Shown piece after piece: positions 40,818 through 51,435 of a stretch of DNA of 64,000 nucleotides. The DNA is from Rosenbergiella gaditana. Lineage in GTDB: Bacteria > Pseudomonadota > Gammaproteobacteria > Enterobacterales > Enterobacteriaceae. Within the stretch, counting starts at the first letter, position 1; each line of letters begins with the position of its first letter. The translations under genes were made by a program, and so were the position numbers. Below the pieces are notes generated by a model. It was not told the DNA's origin, searched no databases, and saw nothing but the letters and a program-made list of their open reading frames with translations. The stretch lies in contig NZ_JABBFR010000013.1 of assembly GCF_018494065.1 (NCBI RefSeq), positions 1-64,000 of the forward strand, in the 5' to 3' direction.

Positions 40818-42131
40818 ATGAGTCATAACGTTCCAAGGACCCGTTGGTATCGGATAATTGTGCCCATTCTGATTGCTTGTATCATCTCATTTATGGATCG
40901 GGTAAACATCAGTTTTGCCTTACCGGGGGGGATGGATCAAGAGTTAGGGATCACCAGCCAAATGGCTGGGGTGGTGAGCGGAATTTTTTTTATTGGCTAC
41001 CTCTTCCTACAAATTCCAGGTGGGCGTATTGCCGTCCACGGTAGTGGTAAGAAATTTATTGCAGCCTCGTTAACCGCTTGGGCAGTTATCTCTATCGCTA
41101 CTGGCTTTGTCACGCACGAATATCAACTCCTCTTTTTACGTTTCTTACTCGGTATTGCCGAGGGTGGGATGCTGCCAGTAGTGTTAACTATGGTCAGCAA
41201 CTGGTTTCCCGAAAAAGAGCTTGGTCGTGCTAATGCTGTGGTTATGATGTTTGCCCCGTTAGGCGGTATTTTTACCGCTCCGGTCTCCGGTGCAATCATT
41301 TCTGCCTTAGATTGGCGCTGGCTGTTCTTTATTGAAGGGATTCTATCCGCTATCGTTATGCTGCTATGGTGGGCGCTGATAAGTGATCGTCCGGAAGAAG
41401 CGCATTGGTTACCTGATTCTGAACGTGAATACTTACTAACCCAATTAAAAGCAGAATGTGAAGCACGTGAAGCAAAAGTCGAAGTCAGTAAGGCGCCATT
41501 AAGAGATGTTTTTAAGAACCGTGGTTTAGTCATCCTAATTTTTCTGAACTTCTTTTACCAAACTGGCGACTATGGTTACACCCTATGGCTACCTGCCATT
41601 CTTAAGAATCTGACGGGTGGCAACATGGCCGATGTCGGCGGCTTGGCGATTCTTCCCTTTGTCGCAATGGCAGCGGGTATCTATGTGATTTCGCTATTTA
41701 GTGACCGGTCAGGAAAGCGTCGCTTATGGGTCTGCGTGTCACTGCTCTGCTTTGCTGCCTCATTGGTCGCCTCGGTCGTATTGCGTCATCATGTGGTCGC
41801 CGCTTACATCGCCTTGGTCGTGTGTGGATTCTTCCTGAAAGCCGCCACCAGTCCATTTTGGAGTATTCCAGGACGAATCGCCTCGGCAGAGGCCGCGGGT
41901 GCTGCACGGGGTGTAATTAATGGCTTAGGTAATTTAGGGGGGTTCTGTGGCCCCTACTTAGTGGGCGTAATGATTAACTTCTACGGGCATAATGTCGCCA
42001 TCTATGCGCTATCAGTTTCACTCCTTATTGCGGCAATCTTATCGATAACGCTACCTAAACAGTGTGATATACAGCCTGACGAAGAGGCGGTCACCCCTTC
42101 GGGAAAGGGGATCGCCGCGTCTAATCGTTAA
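40818..42131 (+). CDS. ACS-family MFS transporter
   Basis: 437 residues, 12 predicted membrane segments, anion:cation symporter family (sugar acid and aromatic acid importers such as DgoT, KguT, HpaX). FMDRVNISFALPGGMDQELG is the ACS signature in the first segments; GIAEGGMLPVVLTMVSNWFP follows. A central charged loop (about 195-225) joins the halves. GGAGG lies upstream of the ATG. The upstream GntR-like gene and operator suggest a sugar-acid substrate. Confidence 0.85.
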   Translation: MSHNVPRTRWYRIIVPILIACIISFMDRVNISFALPGGMDQELGITSQMAGVVSGIFFIGYLFLQIPGGRIAVHGSGKKFIAASLTAWAVISIATGFVTHEYQLLFLRFLLGIAEGGMLPVVLTMVSNWFPEKELGRANAVVMMFAPLGGIFTAPVSGAIISALDWRWLFFIEGILSAIVMLLWWALISDRPEEAHWLPDSEREYLLTQLKAECEAREAKVEVSKAPLRDVFKNRGLVILIFLNFFYQTGDYGYTLWLPAILKNLTGGNMADVGGLAILPFVAMAAGIYVISLFSDRSGKRRLWVCVSLLCFAASLVASVVLRHHVVAAYIALVVCGFFLKAATSPFWSIPGRIASAEAAGAARGVINGLGNLGGFCGPYLVGVMINFYGHNVAIYALSVSLLIAAILSITLPKQCDIQPDEEAVTPSGKGIAASNR

Positions 42132-42164
42132 GTGTTTTGCGGTAAGGGTTGCTTACCGCAGTTC

Positions 42165-42198
42165 AACCGATAGCGACTCCCTGCTATCGGTTCTTTTT
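42165..42198 (+). terminator. Terminator after the MFS gene
   Basis: Perfect 10-bp stem AACCGATAGC / GCTATCGGTT with an eight-base loop followed by CTTTTT. A smaller GCGGTAAG / CTTACCGC hairpin precedes it (42139-42160). Confidence 0.9.
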
Positions 42199-43027
42199 AA
42201 CGAATAATGTGTGATAAGCGGCCAATCTGACTAATTTCCACAGCAACATCATCACCGGGGAACATAAACAGTTGTGGGGTCCGAGATTTACCGACCCCTC
42301 CTGGCGACCCGGTAATAATGACATCACCGGGTGACAGTGGTGTGAAGTGCGTAACGTAGGCAATAATTGCCGCGACACTGTGCACCATATTCTGAGTGGA
42401 ATCTTTTTGAACTTGTACGCCGTTTAAAAACGTTTTTAATTCAAGCTGCTGAGGGTCAGGGATCTCATCATGAGTCGTCATCCATGGACCAAAGCCACCG
42501 GTTGATGGCCAATTTTTCCCGGCAGTAAACCAGGTAAACTGCATGTCACGCACCGTGGCATCCATAAAGCAGCTATATCCCGCAACATAATCTAGTGCTT
42601 CGGCTTCGGTCACTTGGTGAGCCGGCTTGCCGATCACTACCGCAAGCTCGCCTTCGTAGTCAAACTGCTCGCTACTGACTGGCTTTTGGATGGGCTGGAG
42701 ATGCGCGGTGAGGCTGTCAGCAAAACGAATAAATAACGTTGGCGCGGGGTTAGTTTCACCAAACTCAATACGCTTTTCTGAATAGTTCATCCCTACACAC
42801 AAAATTTTATTTGGGGTCTTAATCACCGGTAGAAAACTGATCTCATGAAACGCATAATCGGCTGAACGCGTAGAAAATGGCTGCAAGGCTACAAGGCCAT
42901 CATTTTCCAGTAGGTGTTTCAAATCGCGATAGTCGAGCAGTTTTCCTGCATCAATCACACCTTGTTCACAGACCAGGCCAAAGGTTTCATGGCCACTACT
43001 ATTAATAATAAAGCTACATACCTGCAT
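42197..43027 (-). CDS. Fumarylacetoacetate hydrolase (FAH) family protein
   Basis: 276 residues. The FAH domain spans about 70-275: KILCVGMNYSEKRIEFGE, the metal-binding Glu-x-Glu in FDYEGELAVVIGKPAH, Asp in SCFMDATVRDMQF, GFGPWMTTHDEI, and GDVIITGSPGGVGKSRTPQL. Family members are acylpyruvases, diketo-deoxy-sugar-acid hydrolases or decarboxylases; the exact substrate cannot be read off. The convergent neighbour is an ACS transporter, so a shared sugar-acid or aromatic-acid route is possible. Confidence 0.85.
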   Translation of the reverse strand: MQVCSFIINSSGHETFGLVCEQGVIDAGKLLDYRDLKHLLENDGLVALQPFSTRSADYAFHEISFLPVIKTPNKILCVGMNYSEKRIEFGETNPAPTLFIRFADSLTAHLQPIQKPVSSEQFDYEGELAVVIGKPAHQVTEAEALDYVAGYSCFMDATVRDMQFTWFTAGKNWPSTGGFGPWMTTHDEIPDPQQLELKTFLNGVQVQKDSTQNMVHSVAAIIAYVTHFTPLSPGDVIITGSPGGVGKSRTPQLFMFPGDDVAVEISQIGRLSHIIR

Positions 43028-43205
43028 AAAATTCGGCTTTCGTTGATGTCTATTAGAAAATCGTCATATCCCTGCAAGCGAACTCTCTGAGTGGTTGAGC
43101 ATTGCGGTGGTGACGCCGTGAACGGCTGATTCTATCAGCCCGACGATCACGCAGCTAATCTTTTCACCACACTTTTACCAAGAATCACCTCTTTTTTGAC
43201 GCGAC

Positions 43206-43379
43206 TTAACGAATTTCAAGACGTTCTGCCGTGTGAGGTGCCGGATAATAACGCGTAAGTTGTGCACAATCTTGCTCACTGCTCTCAAGTGGTAAGGCAA
43301 GCGCATTATCTTCGACATGATCGATATTGCCGGAATCGGGTATCGCTAAGATCTTACCTTGCCCTTTCTTCACTTCCAT
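43206..43379 (-). pseudogene. Aldo/keto reductase C-terminal relic
   Basis: 57 codons on the minus strand from ATG 43379 to TAA 43206: GQGKILAIPDSGNIDHVEDN, then ALALPLESSEQDCAQLTRYY and PAPHTAERLEIR. This is the last segment of an aldo/keto reductase (IPGTGN...V.EN..AL, the NADP-binding end, then the C-terminal tail). The TIM barrel and catalytic Tyr are gone. The gene was probably about 280-330 codons. Confidence 0.75.
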
Positions 43380-43419
43380 TAGACCTCAACCATTTTTTGA
43401 AGAACACATCAGTCATTCT

Positions 43420-44595
43420 TTACAGTAACCTTTCTTCACGATCTTCATTAAGCACCTTACTTTGCTGTAAACAGGGTGCGAAAAATAGCTTTCCACTCCA
43501 TGCACCTCGTACTGTTTGAGCCATGACCAGCGTCCATATTCCGCTTAACAAAATAAGAAGCACTATCGCAAGGGTTGAGAAAAATGAGAGGGTGGTCAGC
43601 TGTGCAAGTTTGAAGGTTGCTAAGGTAAATACGCCTAAGGGGAAGGTATAGCCCCACCAACCTAAATTAAAGGGAATTCCTTGTCTTGAATAGTGGCAGG
43701 TGATACTGAGCGCTAAAAGTAACCACCACGCACCAAACCCCCATAATAAGATCCCCATTGCCCAACCAAATCCTGACACAACATGGCTGAAAGACCCAAA
43801 GATCGGATTGCTCGCGAGTAGCATGCTCTGCTGGCTCAATAAAAACATCCCCAATGATCCCGTCCCTATCGGCCCTAACGCTAGCCATGTGGTAGCAGAT
43901 AAGGCAACAGGAGGAAGCTTATGCAGGGCCATGCGCAGAAGTAAAATGGCGAGCATGGATAAGGCGACCGGCACAGAAAATGCCCATAAAATCATACTAA
44001 TAATAACCATCGCCTGTTGCTGTGTGGAGTCGATCAAATGTGGCGCAACAATCCAGCCACTGGCGGCGGCCACTTCTGCCGCGACTATCGGCAATAACCA
44101 TAAGCCTGTCATCGAGGAGAGTTGATGGGATTGTCGCGTAAACATAAAGAAAGGGAGTCCAATGCCACACCCTATGGCGAGGAATGCATCGATTTTCCAT
44201 AGTTGATGGGCAATGTCGACCGCCACGCTCCCAAAGAGAGGTACACCGAAGCTAATAAAGCCGTTGATAATCGTCGCCAACCCCATCGGCAACGTCCCGA
44301 GAAACATCGACATTTGGGGATGCTGGAAAATCTTAGAAGCTTCCTGCGGATAGAGGATCCAGCGGCCACTATAAAGCGAAGTAAACAATGTAAAGAGACC
44401 AATATTTATCGCCCAGAGAGTACGCGCTAGAGCGAACAGAGTTCCTCCCGGCGTAGCAACTTGCGCCAGAACTAAGGCAAGCACACCGGTTCCCATGGTT
44501 ACCGCAAACCAATTGGGCGTAAAAAAACGCACGACCTCGGTGAGCGAGGCCAAGGAATGAAAAGGTTTATTCATTTTTTTTATTGTTAGCGACAT
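43420..44595 (-). CDS. TDT (TehA/SLAC1) family membrane transporter
   Basis: 391 residues, about ten membrane segments, of the tellurite-resistance/dicarboxylate transporter (TDT) family. FTPNWFAVTMGTGVLALVLA begins the first segment; MSMFLGTLPMGLATIINGF and GWWGYTFPLGVFTLATFKLA follow. ATG 44595 has a strong AGGAGGAGC in front; a much longer upstream frame reaching 44820 runs into the regulator and is not used. Family members export or channel small anions such as malate or sulfite. The divergent pairing with a LysR regulator and lldD hints at an organic-acid substrate. Confidence 0.85.
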   Translation of the reverse strand: MSLTIKKMNKPFHSLASLTEVVRFFTPNWFAVTMGTGVLALVLAQVATPGGTLFALARTLWAINIGLFTLFTSLYSGRWILYPQEASKIFQHPQMSMFLGTLPMGLATIINGFISFGVPLFGSVAVDIAHQLWKIDAFLAIGCGIGLPFFMFTRQSHQLSSMTGLWLLPIVAAEVAAASGWIVAPHLIDSTQQQAMVIISMILWAFSVPVALSMLAILLLRMALHKLPPVALSATTWLALGPIGTGSLGMFLLSQQSMLLASNPIFGSFSHVVSGFGWAMGILLWGFGAWWLLLALSITCHYSRQGIPFNLGWWGYTFPLGVFTLATFKLAQLTTLSFFSTLAIVLLILLSGIWTLVMAQTVRGAWSGKLFFAPCLQQSKVLNEDREERLL

Positions 44596-44738
44596 AAGCT
44601 CCTCCTGTGGTGAGGAACTATAAACGACCCTATTAAATTTAAAAAACGGGTAAATATTGTAGTACCTACCGGATAAAGTGGTAGGAAAGATTATGCTCCT
44701 AGTTAATAACGGGCTCTTTTTGAAAAAAGGATGAATCT

Positions 44739-45626
44739 CTATTCCTTTGAAAGTGCCAGCGTTTTTGCCAACTCCAACCAAGCTATTGCTGCGGGGGGTA
44801 GTTGCGTTCCAGCACGCCAAGCTAATGCTATACGCCAGTCAGTATGTGGCTCGTTAAGAGGCACTAATGAAATACCTGGATGTTTATGCTTATTCGCAAG
44901 CATTCGCGGTAAAAATGCGACGCCCAATCCTGCTGTCACGAGGTCGACGATAAAATCAATTTGTCCACTCCGAGCCGTTATCCGAGGACTGATCTTTCTC
45001 CGTTCACAAGCCGCCAATATCAGTTGGTTTAGCGTAAAGCCCTCCTCAAACAAAATAAATGGCTCTGCTTGTAAATCCCTAAAATCAAGCAGGTGACATT
45101 GTGATAACGGGTGGTCCGCCTGTAAGACGACGACAAGTGGTTCATTACGCACATCTTGGTATGCCACGGCATCGTCTTTCGACACCAACAATGCGGCGAT
45201 GTCTATCGCTCCGGCCTCTAAGAACTCACGTAATCTATTACCGCCATGTTCTATCAGCTCTATATCCACTTGCGGGTAGCGACTTCTATACTCTGTAAAC
45301 ATCTTGGCAAATAAATCGCCACATCCGACTGGCGGTAAGCCAATTCGAAGTGTACCGCCCTTGAGATCCCGTAACGCCTCAATTTCTGCGAGAAGGTGGT
45401 TTTTCTCCGTAAGTATGACGAGTGCGCGTCGATAGGTGATTTCCCCCGCGGCCGTTAACTCCGTTTTATGGCCAATACGGTATAGAAGAGGAACACCCAG
45501 TTCAACTTCAAGTGCTTTTACTGCTTTACTTACCGATGATTGAGTCAATGAAACAACTTCGGCGGCTTGGGTAAAACCGCCTTGACGGACAACTTCGACA
45601 AATGCTCGCAACGTTCTAAGGTTCAT
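44739..45626 (-). CDS. LysR-family transcriptional regulator
   Basis: 295 residues from ATG 45626 (GTG one codon upstream also possible). N-terminal winged helix-turn-helix FVEVVRQGGFTQAAEVVSLT, QSSVSKAVKALEVELGVPLL; effector domain with GTLRIGLPPVGCGDLFAKMF and AGLGVAFLPRML. Similar in style to CidR/CynR regulators. Divergent from lldD and upstream of the TDT transporter on the same strand, so either could be its target. Confidence 0.9.
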   Translation of the reverse strand: MNLRTLRAFVEVVRQGGFTQAAEVVSLTQSSVSKAVKALEVELGVPLLYRIGHKTELTAAGEITYRRALVILTEKNHLLAEIEALRDLKGGTLRIGLPPVGCGDLFAKMFTEYRSRYPQVDIELIEHGGNRLREFLEAGAIDIAALLVSKDDAVAYQDVRNEPLVVVLQADHPLSQCHLLDFRDLQAEPFILFEEGFTLNQLILAACERRKISPRITARSGQIDFIVDLVTAGLGVAFLPRMLANKHKHPGISLVPLNEPHTDWRIALAWRAGTQLPPAAIAWLELAKTLALSKE

Positions 45627-45756
45627 CACTATTCTACTTTTGACTTATTTTGAGTTGAAAAAGTTGTTTTTATCATGACTAAAAATACCTTACTTTACCT
45701 TATACGCAAGTCGCCCCTTGATTGGCTGAATATCTACAAACATAGGAACGATGACT

Positions 45757-46896
45757 ATGATTATTTCCTCGGCATCAGATTACCGGGAAGCGGCGAGACG
45801 AAAGCTACCCCGATTCTTATTCGATTATATCGATGGCGGAGCCTATACAGAACATACCCTGCGCTCGAACTGCTCAGACCTCGCCACGATTAGCTTACGT
45901 CAACGCATCCTGCGTAATGTTGAACATCTCAGCCTTAAGACAACGCTCTTTGGGCAGCAGCACGAACTCCCTATTATTTTAAGCCCTGTCGGGTTAACGG
46001 GCATGTATGCTCGCCGTGGAGAGGTCCAAGCGGCAAACGCCGCAGCAGCGAAAGGGATCCCTTTTTGTTTATCAACCGTCTCGGTATGCTCGATTGAGGA
46101 GGTCGCCTCCCAAAGCTCACAACCGCTCTGGTTTCAACTGTACGTGCTGAAAGATCGTGGATTTATGCGCAACGCGCTAGAACGGGCGCAAGCCGTGGGG
46201 ATTACTACGCTTGTTTTCACCGTCGATATGCCAACACCGGGCGCTCGCTATCGTGATGCTCACTCGGGAATGTCAGGCCCCTTTGCAGCATCGCGACGGA
46301 TCTTGCAAGCCTGTACGCGACCTGACTGGGCATTGAACGTTGGCCTACTGGGTCGCCCACATGATTTGGGTAATATCTCAAAATACTTAGGTAAAGCCAC
46401 TACATTGGAAGATTACGTTGGATGGCTGGGGCATAATTTCGATCCATCGATCAGTTGGAAAGACCTAGAGTGGATTCGAGAGTTCTGGAAAGGCCCCATG
46501 ATTATTAAAGGAATACTTGATCCAGAAGATGCTAAAGACGCAGTCAATTTCGGGGCTGATGGGATAGTCGTCTCAAACCATGGCGGTCGCCAACTGGACG
46601 GTGTCTTATCCACTGCGAAAGCATTACCTACCATTGCCGACAAAATTGGCGATGATCTGACCGTACTGGTCGATTCAGGCATTCGTTCCGGACTGGACGT
46701 GGTGCGTATGCTGGCATTAGGCGCCAAAGCTTGCCTAATAGGACGCTCAACGGCCTATGCACTGGCAGCGGATGGTCAACGTGGCGTTGAAAATTTATTG
46801 GAAATATTCTCCAAGGAGATGCGTGTTGCAATGACCCTCACCGGCGTCACGTCAATTAACCAAATCGATCGCAGCGCCTTGGTGTTACCCGAGTAA
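45757..46896 (+). CDS. lldD: L-lactate dehydrogenase (FMN, quinone-dependent) LldD
   Basis: Membrane-associated FMN enzyme oxidising L-lactate to pyruvate and reducing the quinone pool. 379 residues; slightly shorter at the C-terminus than E. coli LldD (~396). FMN-dependent alpha-hydroxyacid oxidase motifs: [55 protein letters not shown], and the catalytic His in [14 protein letters not shown] 45757 has AGGAA at good spacing; ATG 45751 is too close to it. Unlike in E. coli there is no lldP or lldR beside it. Confidence 0.92.
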   Translation: MIISSASDYREAARRKLPRFLFDYIDGGAYTEHTLRSNCSDLATISLRQRILRNVEHLSLKTTLFGQQHELPIILSPVGLTGMYARRGEVQAANAAAAKGIPFCLSTVSVCSIEEVASQSSQPLWFQLYVLKDRGFMRNALERAQAVGITTLVFTVDMPTPGARYRDAHSGMSGPFAASRRILQACTRPDWALNVGLLGRPHDLGNISKYLGKATTLEDYVGWLGHNFDPSISWKDLEWIREFWKGPMIIKGILDPEDAKDAVNFGADGIVVSNHGGRQLDGVLSTAKALPTIADKIGDDLTVLVDSGIRSGLDVVRMLALGAKACLIGRSTAYALAADGQRGVENLLEIFSKEMRVAMTLTGVTSINQIDRSALVLPE

Positions 46897-47055
46897 GTGA
46901 CTCATATCATGAGTACAGTGAAGATAACTAACAGGTACCTTAGCTGACAAGCCTGTGCTAACTGATTGTTATCTTCTATACCCTGACAACGTCTATCGCT
47001 GAGTGAGGGCGAAAAACTGCGTCAGATAAGTTTTTACCACAGGTTCTGGCTGATT

Positions 47056-48261
47056 TTATCGACCTGCAGCATTACCTAACGCCTGTGCGCAAGCCCACGC
47101 CGAGCTCCACGCCCATTGGAAGTTATATCCCCCCAACCAGCCCGTGACATCCACCACTTCACCAATAAAGTAAAGGCCGGGTACATCGCGAGCCTCAAAG
47201 GTTTGAGACGAGAGATGTTGCGTGTCGACTCCGCCTAAGGTGACCTCCGCGGTACGATAGCCTTCTGTGCCATTTGGATAAATATCCCAACCCGTAAGGT
47301 GTTCGACGAGCTGTTGCTGTTGGCGCGAATTGAGCTGCTTAAGCGTCACTTCAGGTACGAGAGAGAGTTCGACTAAACTATCCACCAGACGTTTAGGTAA
47401 GATACGGGCTAAGCTGTTTTTTAATGAGAGATTCGGATGCTCGCTGCGCTGTGCTTCAATAAAGTGATTAACGTCAGTATCAGGAACAAGATTGATAGTG
47501 ACCGCTTGCCCCGGGCGCCAATAACTGGAAATTTGCAGTACCGCAGGGCCAGAAAGCCCGCGATGGGTGAATAGCATCGATTCTTTAAAGCGCGTTCCGT
47601 CAGCGGCATCAACCGTAATGGGAACGGCGACGCCAGAAATCTGTTGTAGCGTATCGAGTATCGGCTTATGTAAGGTAAAAGGCACTAACGCTGCACTGAC
47701 CGGTTTTACCGATAAGCCAAATTGTTCAGCAACCTTATAACCAAAAGGTGTTGCGCCTAGGCCCGGCATCGAAAGCCCCCCTGAAGCAACGACAAGTTTG
47801 CGAGTACTTACATTTACACCATTAAGCTTTAATAGGTATTCACCCGACTCACTTCTCTGCAGGTCGAGAATTTCACTGCGTAGACGTATCGTGACCTTGC
47901 CTAACTCGCACTCAGCCATCAACAGATCCACAATCTGCTGAGCCGAATCATCGCAAAATAATTGGCCTAAAGTTTTTTCATGCCAATTGATATTGTATTT
48001 GCCTACAAGATCAATGAAATCCCACTGTGTGTAGCGAGCAAGTGCTGACTTACAAAAATGAGGATTAGCAGAGATATAGGCTGCGGGCTCAATGTATAAG
48101 TTAGTAAAGTTGCAGCGTCCGCCACCGGACATCAATATTTTTCGTCCGACTTTCTTGCCGTTATCCACCACCAGAACTTTCAGCCCTTGTTGGCCCGCTT
48201 GCGCGGCACAGAATAACCCTGCAGCCCCTGCACCAATCACCACTACATCAAATTTTTCCAC
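47056..48261 (-). CDS. yhiN: FAD/NAD(P)-binding protein YhiN (HI0933 family)
   Basis: 401 residues. N-terminal FAD-binding GAGAAGLFCAAQAGQQ; DNGKKVGRKILMSGGGRCNF, the HI0933/YhiN hallmark; C-terminal GLYFIGEVVDVTGWLGGYNF. A flavoprotein of unknown substrate. Divergent from pitA, as in E. coli. Confidence 0.92.
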   Translation of the reverse strand: MEKFDVVVIGAGAAGLFCAAQAGQQGLKVLVVDNGKKVGRKILMSGGGRCNFTNLYIEPAAYISANPHFCKSALARYTQWDFIDLVGKYNINWHEKTLGQLFCDDSAQQIVDLLMAECELGKVTIRLRSEILDLQRSESGEYLLKLNGVNVSTRKLVVASGGLSMPGLGATPFGYKVAEQFGLSVKPVSAALVPFTLHKPILDTLQQISGVAVPITVDAADGTRFKESMLFTHRGLSGPAVLQISSYWRPGQAVTINLVPDTDVNHFIEAQRSEHPNLSLKNSLARILPKRLVDSLVELSLVPEVTLKQLNSRQQQQLVEHLTGWDIYPNGTEGYRTAEVTLGGVDTQHLSSQTFEARDVPGLYFIGEVVDVTGWLGGYNFQWAWSSAWACAQALGNAAGR

Positions 48262-48489
48262 ACAACCCCCTCTAAAAGGCCAGATTGTAGTGACCTGACA
48301 GGCTGCTGGCTAGTTAGAAAAAAAAAAGTTAAACAATAATTAAATAACTTACTCTTTTTTATAAGAAAATTGATGTGTCTATTAGGGTAAATGGAAGGGT
48401 AAGGTAAAAAATTGTGATATTTTACTTTCCTGCAAGGACCTAACTCGCCGATAATGCCTCGGGTATGTCCCTTAAAATGGCGTAACATT

Positions 48490-49977
48490 ATGTTTCATCT
48501 GTTTACCGGTCTTGATTTAAGTACCAGTCTATTCTTAGTTCTGGCACTTCTGTTTGTTCTGTTTTACGAAGCAATCAACGGCTTCCATGACACGGCGAAT
48601 GCGGTTGCTACCGTTATTTATACCCGTGCTATGCGTGCACAACTCGCCGTAATGATGGCTGGTTTATTCAATTTCCTTGGCGTATTACTCGGCGGGTTAA
48701 GTGTTGCCTATGCAATAGTGCATATACTGCCTACCGATCTTCTGCTGAATGTTGGCTCTTCTCATGGGCTGGCAATGATATTCTCGATATTGCTCGCGGC
48801 AATTATTTGGAATTTAGGGACTTGGTATTTTGGTTTGCCTGCATCAAGCTCGCATACGTTAATCGGTGCCATTATTGGTATTGCTGTGACGAATGCCTTG
48901 GTCACAGGGGGCTCGTTAGTCGAAGCGCTTAACCTACCGAAAGTAATCAATATTTTCCTCTCATTGGTTCTATCGCCGATTGTCGGGATGGTGATTGCTG
49001 GCTTCCTTATCTTCTTACTTCGTAAGTATTGGAGTGGGACTAAGAAACGTCGTCGTAATCATATGACACCTGCTGAACGTGAGAAAAAAGATGGTAAAAA
49101 GAAACCGCCTTTTTGGACACGTATCGCGTTAATCGTTTCAGCGATTGGCGTGAGCTACTCGCATGGTGCGAACGATGGTCAGAAAGGTATTGGTCTTGTC
49201 ATGCTTGTACTGATCGGCGTTGCGCCGGCCGGATTTGTGGTGAATATGAATGCCTCAGGGTATGACATCACGAGAACCCGCGATGCCGTCAATCACCTTG
49301 AGCAATATTATCAACAACATAATCCGCAAGTATCAACACTGATTGCGCCACCTGCTGCCGATAAGGTAGCGATTGATCGAAACGAACCTTTCCACTGTAG
49401 CAGTGAGAATGGGTTGGCCACCGTCAACCATGCGCAAGATTTGCTGAATAACCTGTCAAGCTATGATCAATTGAGTGTAGAAAACCGCTCTCAAGTTCGT
49501 CGCTTGTTGTTATGCATGTCGGATACCGCCGATAAGATTGCTAAGTTACCGGAGACCTCTTCCGACGATAAGCGTTTCCTAGGTAATCTGAAAAGTGACC
49601 TTAACGGAACAATAGAGTATGCACCGATTTGGATTATCTTAGCGGTGGCTCTCGCATTATCCTTAGGAACTATGGTCGGTTGGCGTCGTGTTGCCACCAC
49701 TATTGGCGAAAAAATTGGTAAAAATGGAATGACTTACGCACAAGGTATGTCAGCCCAGATTACTGCTGCCGTGTCGATAGGCTTAGCGAGTTATACCGGG
49801 ATGCCCGTTTCCACAACGCATATTCTTTCGTCTTCGGTCGCAGGAACCATGATTGTTGATGGCGGCGGCGTACAGTCGAAAACCATTCGCAGTATCGCGT
49901 TGGCTTGGGTTTTGACCTTACCGGTCTCCATCCTACTCTCGGGTGCGCTGTACTGGATAGCCTTGCAACTGCTCTAA
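48490..49977 (+). CDS. pitA: Low-affinity phosphate/metal-phosphate symporter PitA
   Basis: 495 residues, two halves of a PiT fold separated by a charged cytoplasmic loop (about 175-215, [20 protein letters not shown]) and a periplasmic region (about 260-380). Signature repeats [13 protein letters not shown] and [29 protein letters not shown] and [16 protein letters not shown] 48490 ([15 protein letters not shown]) aligns with E. coli PitA; a longer upstream frame is not used. Confidence 0.96.
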   Translation: MFHLFTGLDLSTSLFLVLALLFVLFYEAINGFHDTANAVATVIYTRAMRAQLAVMMAGLFNFLGVLLGGLSVAYAIVHILPTDLLLNVGSSHGLAMIFSILLAAIIWNLGTWYFGLPASSSHTLIGAIIGIAVTNALVTGGSLVEALNLPKVINIFLSLVLSPIVGMVIAGFLIFLLRKYWSGTKKRRRNHMTPAEREKKDGKKKPPFWTRIALIVSAIGVSYSHGANDGQKGIGLVMLVLIGVAPAGFVVNMNASGYDITRTRDAVNHLEQYYQQHNPQVSTLIAPPAADKVAIDRNEPFHCSSENGLATVNHAQDLLNNLSSYDQLSVENRSQVRRLLLCMSDTADKIAKLPETSSDDKRFLGNLKSDLNGTIEYAPIWIILAVALALSLGTMVGWRRVATTIGEKIGKNGMTYAQGMSAQITAAVSIGLASYTGMPVSTTHILSSSVAGTMIVDGGGVQSKTIRSIALAWVLTLPVSILLSGALYWIALQLL

Positions 49978-49984
49978 GCATACT

Positions 49985-50017
49985 AAGACACAGGTCATTG
50001 ATCTGTGTCTTACTTTT
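49985..50017 (+). terminator. Terminator after pitA
   Basis: Stem AAGACACAG / CTGTGTCTT with a nine-base loop, then ACTTTTCC. Confidence 0.8.
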
Positions 50018-50186
50018 CCCTCAGATTCACCGCTCACCTTGCCAAGTCAGACTATACTTCTCTTAAGTTTATTCCATCGTTTCACCATGACAGTCCCTGC
50101 GCTTAACGCTATGATTGGGACTTCACAGAAACATCAATAAGAGCGAACCGCTGTGTCGTGACTATTGCGCCAATAAGGAGTTTATC

Positions 50187-50618
50187 ATGTCATATCATCA
50201 TGTTTTGGTGGCCGTCGATCTCTCACCAGAAAGCGAAGAATTAGTCCAGAAAGCGGTTTCTTTAGCGAAACCTTACAATGCCAAAGTCTCACTTATTCAT
50301 GTGGATGTTAATTACTCCGATCTCTACACCGGGCTGATAGACGTTAACTTAGGCGATATGCAAAAACGTATCTCACAAGAGACTTCGCAAGCGTTGACTA
50401 CTTTAGCCAACCAAGCAGGCTACCCTTTTAGTGAGATTCTGAGTGGAACAGGCGAATTAGCTCAGGTGTTGATCGACGCTATCAATAAGTACAATATAGA
50501 CTTAGTTATTTGTGGCCATCATCAAGATTTCTGGAGCAAATTGATGTCTTCAGCGCGACAACTGATTAACAATGTTCACGTAGATATGTTGATTGTGCCG
50601 TTTCGTGACGAAGAATAG
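50187..50618 (+). CDS. uspA: Universal stress protein A
   Basis: 143 residues from ATG 50187 with AAGGAG upstream; same length class as E. coli Usp[21 protein letters not shown] at the start; the nucleotide loop region reads [20 protein letters not shown], the non-ATP-binding UspA type. E. coli has divergent uspB just upstream; here no uspB is present. Confidence 0.95.
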   Translation: MSYHHVLVAVDLSPESEELVQKAVSLAKPYNAKVSLIHVDVNYSDLYTGLIDVNLGDMQKRISQETSQALTTLANQAGYPFSEILSGTGELAQVLIDAINKYNIDLVICGHHQDFWSKLMSSARQLINNVHVDMLIVPFRDEE

Positions 50619-50629
50619 CCAATGAACGT

Positions 50630-50672
50630 CTCCCGGCCGTGCCTGTACCGGCACTGATCGGGAGCGCTTTTT
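50630..50672 (+). terminator. Terminator after uspA
   Basis: Outer stem CTCCCG / CGGGAG enclosing GTGCC / GGCAC, followed by CGCTTTTT. It overlaps the stop of the convergent rsmJ gene. Confidence 0.85.
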
Positions 50673-51432
50673 AAGGTGTTTCTGGATTAAGAGAGGGATA
50701 AATATCAAAGCGATGGCTTTTAGTCACCACAGCTGAACTTGTCTCTACTCCGTCCAGTGCGGGCGCATAGTCGGGGCGCTTTACCACAATTCGCCGTTTA
50801 GCTAAGACTCTGGCTGGAGCGAGTAATGCATCCGCATCCTCATCTGGCCCAACCAGCGATTGAAATATTCTCATCTCTTTTTTGACCAATGCACTTTTCT
50901 GACGATGGGGATACATCGGGTCGAGGTAGACGACATCAGGACGCGGAGTCAAAGTGTTAAGCTGTTGCACACTCGGGCCATAAATGAGGGTTAACCGCTG
51001 CCGTAACCACTCACCGATTTCAGGGTCTTGATACCCCCGCCGTAAACCATCCTCCAGCAGTGCCGCCACAACTGGGTGTCTTTCTATCATTCGCACTCGG
51101 CATCCAAGTGATGCCAACACAAAGGCATCTCTTCCTAGACCCGCGGTCGCGTCGACAACATCAGGAAGATAACCTCCCTTAATACCAACGGCTTTCGCTA
51201 CCGCCTCACCGCGGCCTCCGCCAAATTTACGGCGGTGTGCCATTGCACCGGAGACAAAGTCGACGAAAACGCCACCGAGCTTAGGCTCATCACGTTTACG
51301 CAGTTCTAATTGCTCATCGGTTAACACGAGAGCCAATGGCGCATTCTCATCGTGGACTAAATGCCAGCGTTCGGCGATCTCAGTTAAGGCACCCGATTGG
51401 GTGCCTGTTTCGTCAAGTAAGTAAATATTCAC
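50671..51432 (-). CDS. rsmJ: 16S rRNA m2G1516 methyltransferase RsmJ
   Basis: SAM-dependent methylation of G1516 in 16S rRNA. 253 residues. SAM site [20 protein letters not shown]; catalytic-loop motif [40 protein letters not shown] in the N-terminal part. Starts three bases after prlC; operon as in E. coli. Confidence 0.94.
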   Translation of the reverse strand: MNIYLLDETGTQSGALTEIAERWHLVHDENAPLALVLTDEQLELRKRDEPKLGGVFVDFVSGAMAHRRKFGGGRGEAVAKAVGIKGGYLPDVVDATAGLGRDAFVLASLGCRVRMIERHPVVAALLEDGLRRGYQDPEIGEWLRQRLTLIYGPSVQQLNTLTPRPDVVYLDPMYPHRQKSALVKKEMRIFQSLVGPDEDADALLAPARVLAKRRIVVKRPDYAPALDGVETSSAVVTKSHRFDIYPSLNPETP

Positions 51433-51435
51433 TTA

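Noticed and set aside
44596-44820. Long N-terminal extension of the TDT transporter
   Set aside because: It would overlap the LysR gene and ignore the strong ribosome-binding site at 44598-44606.
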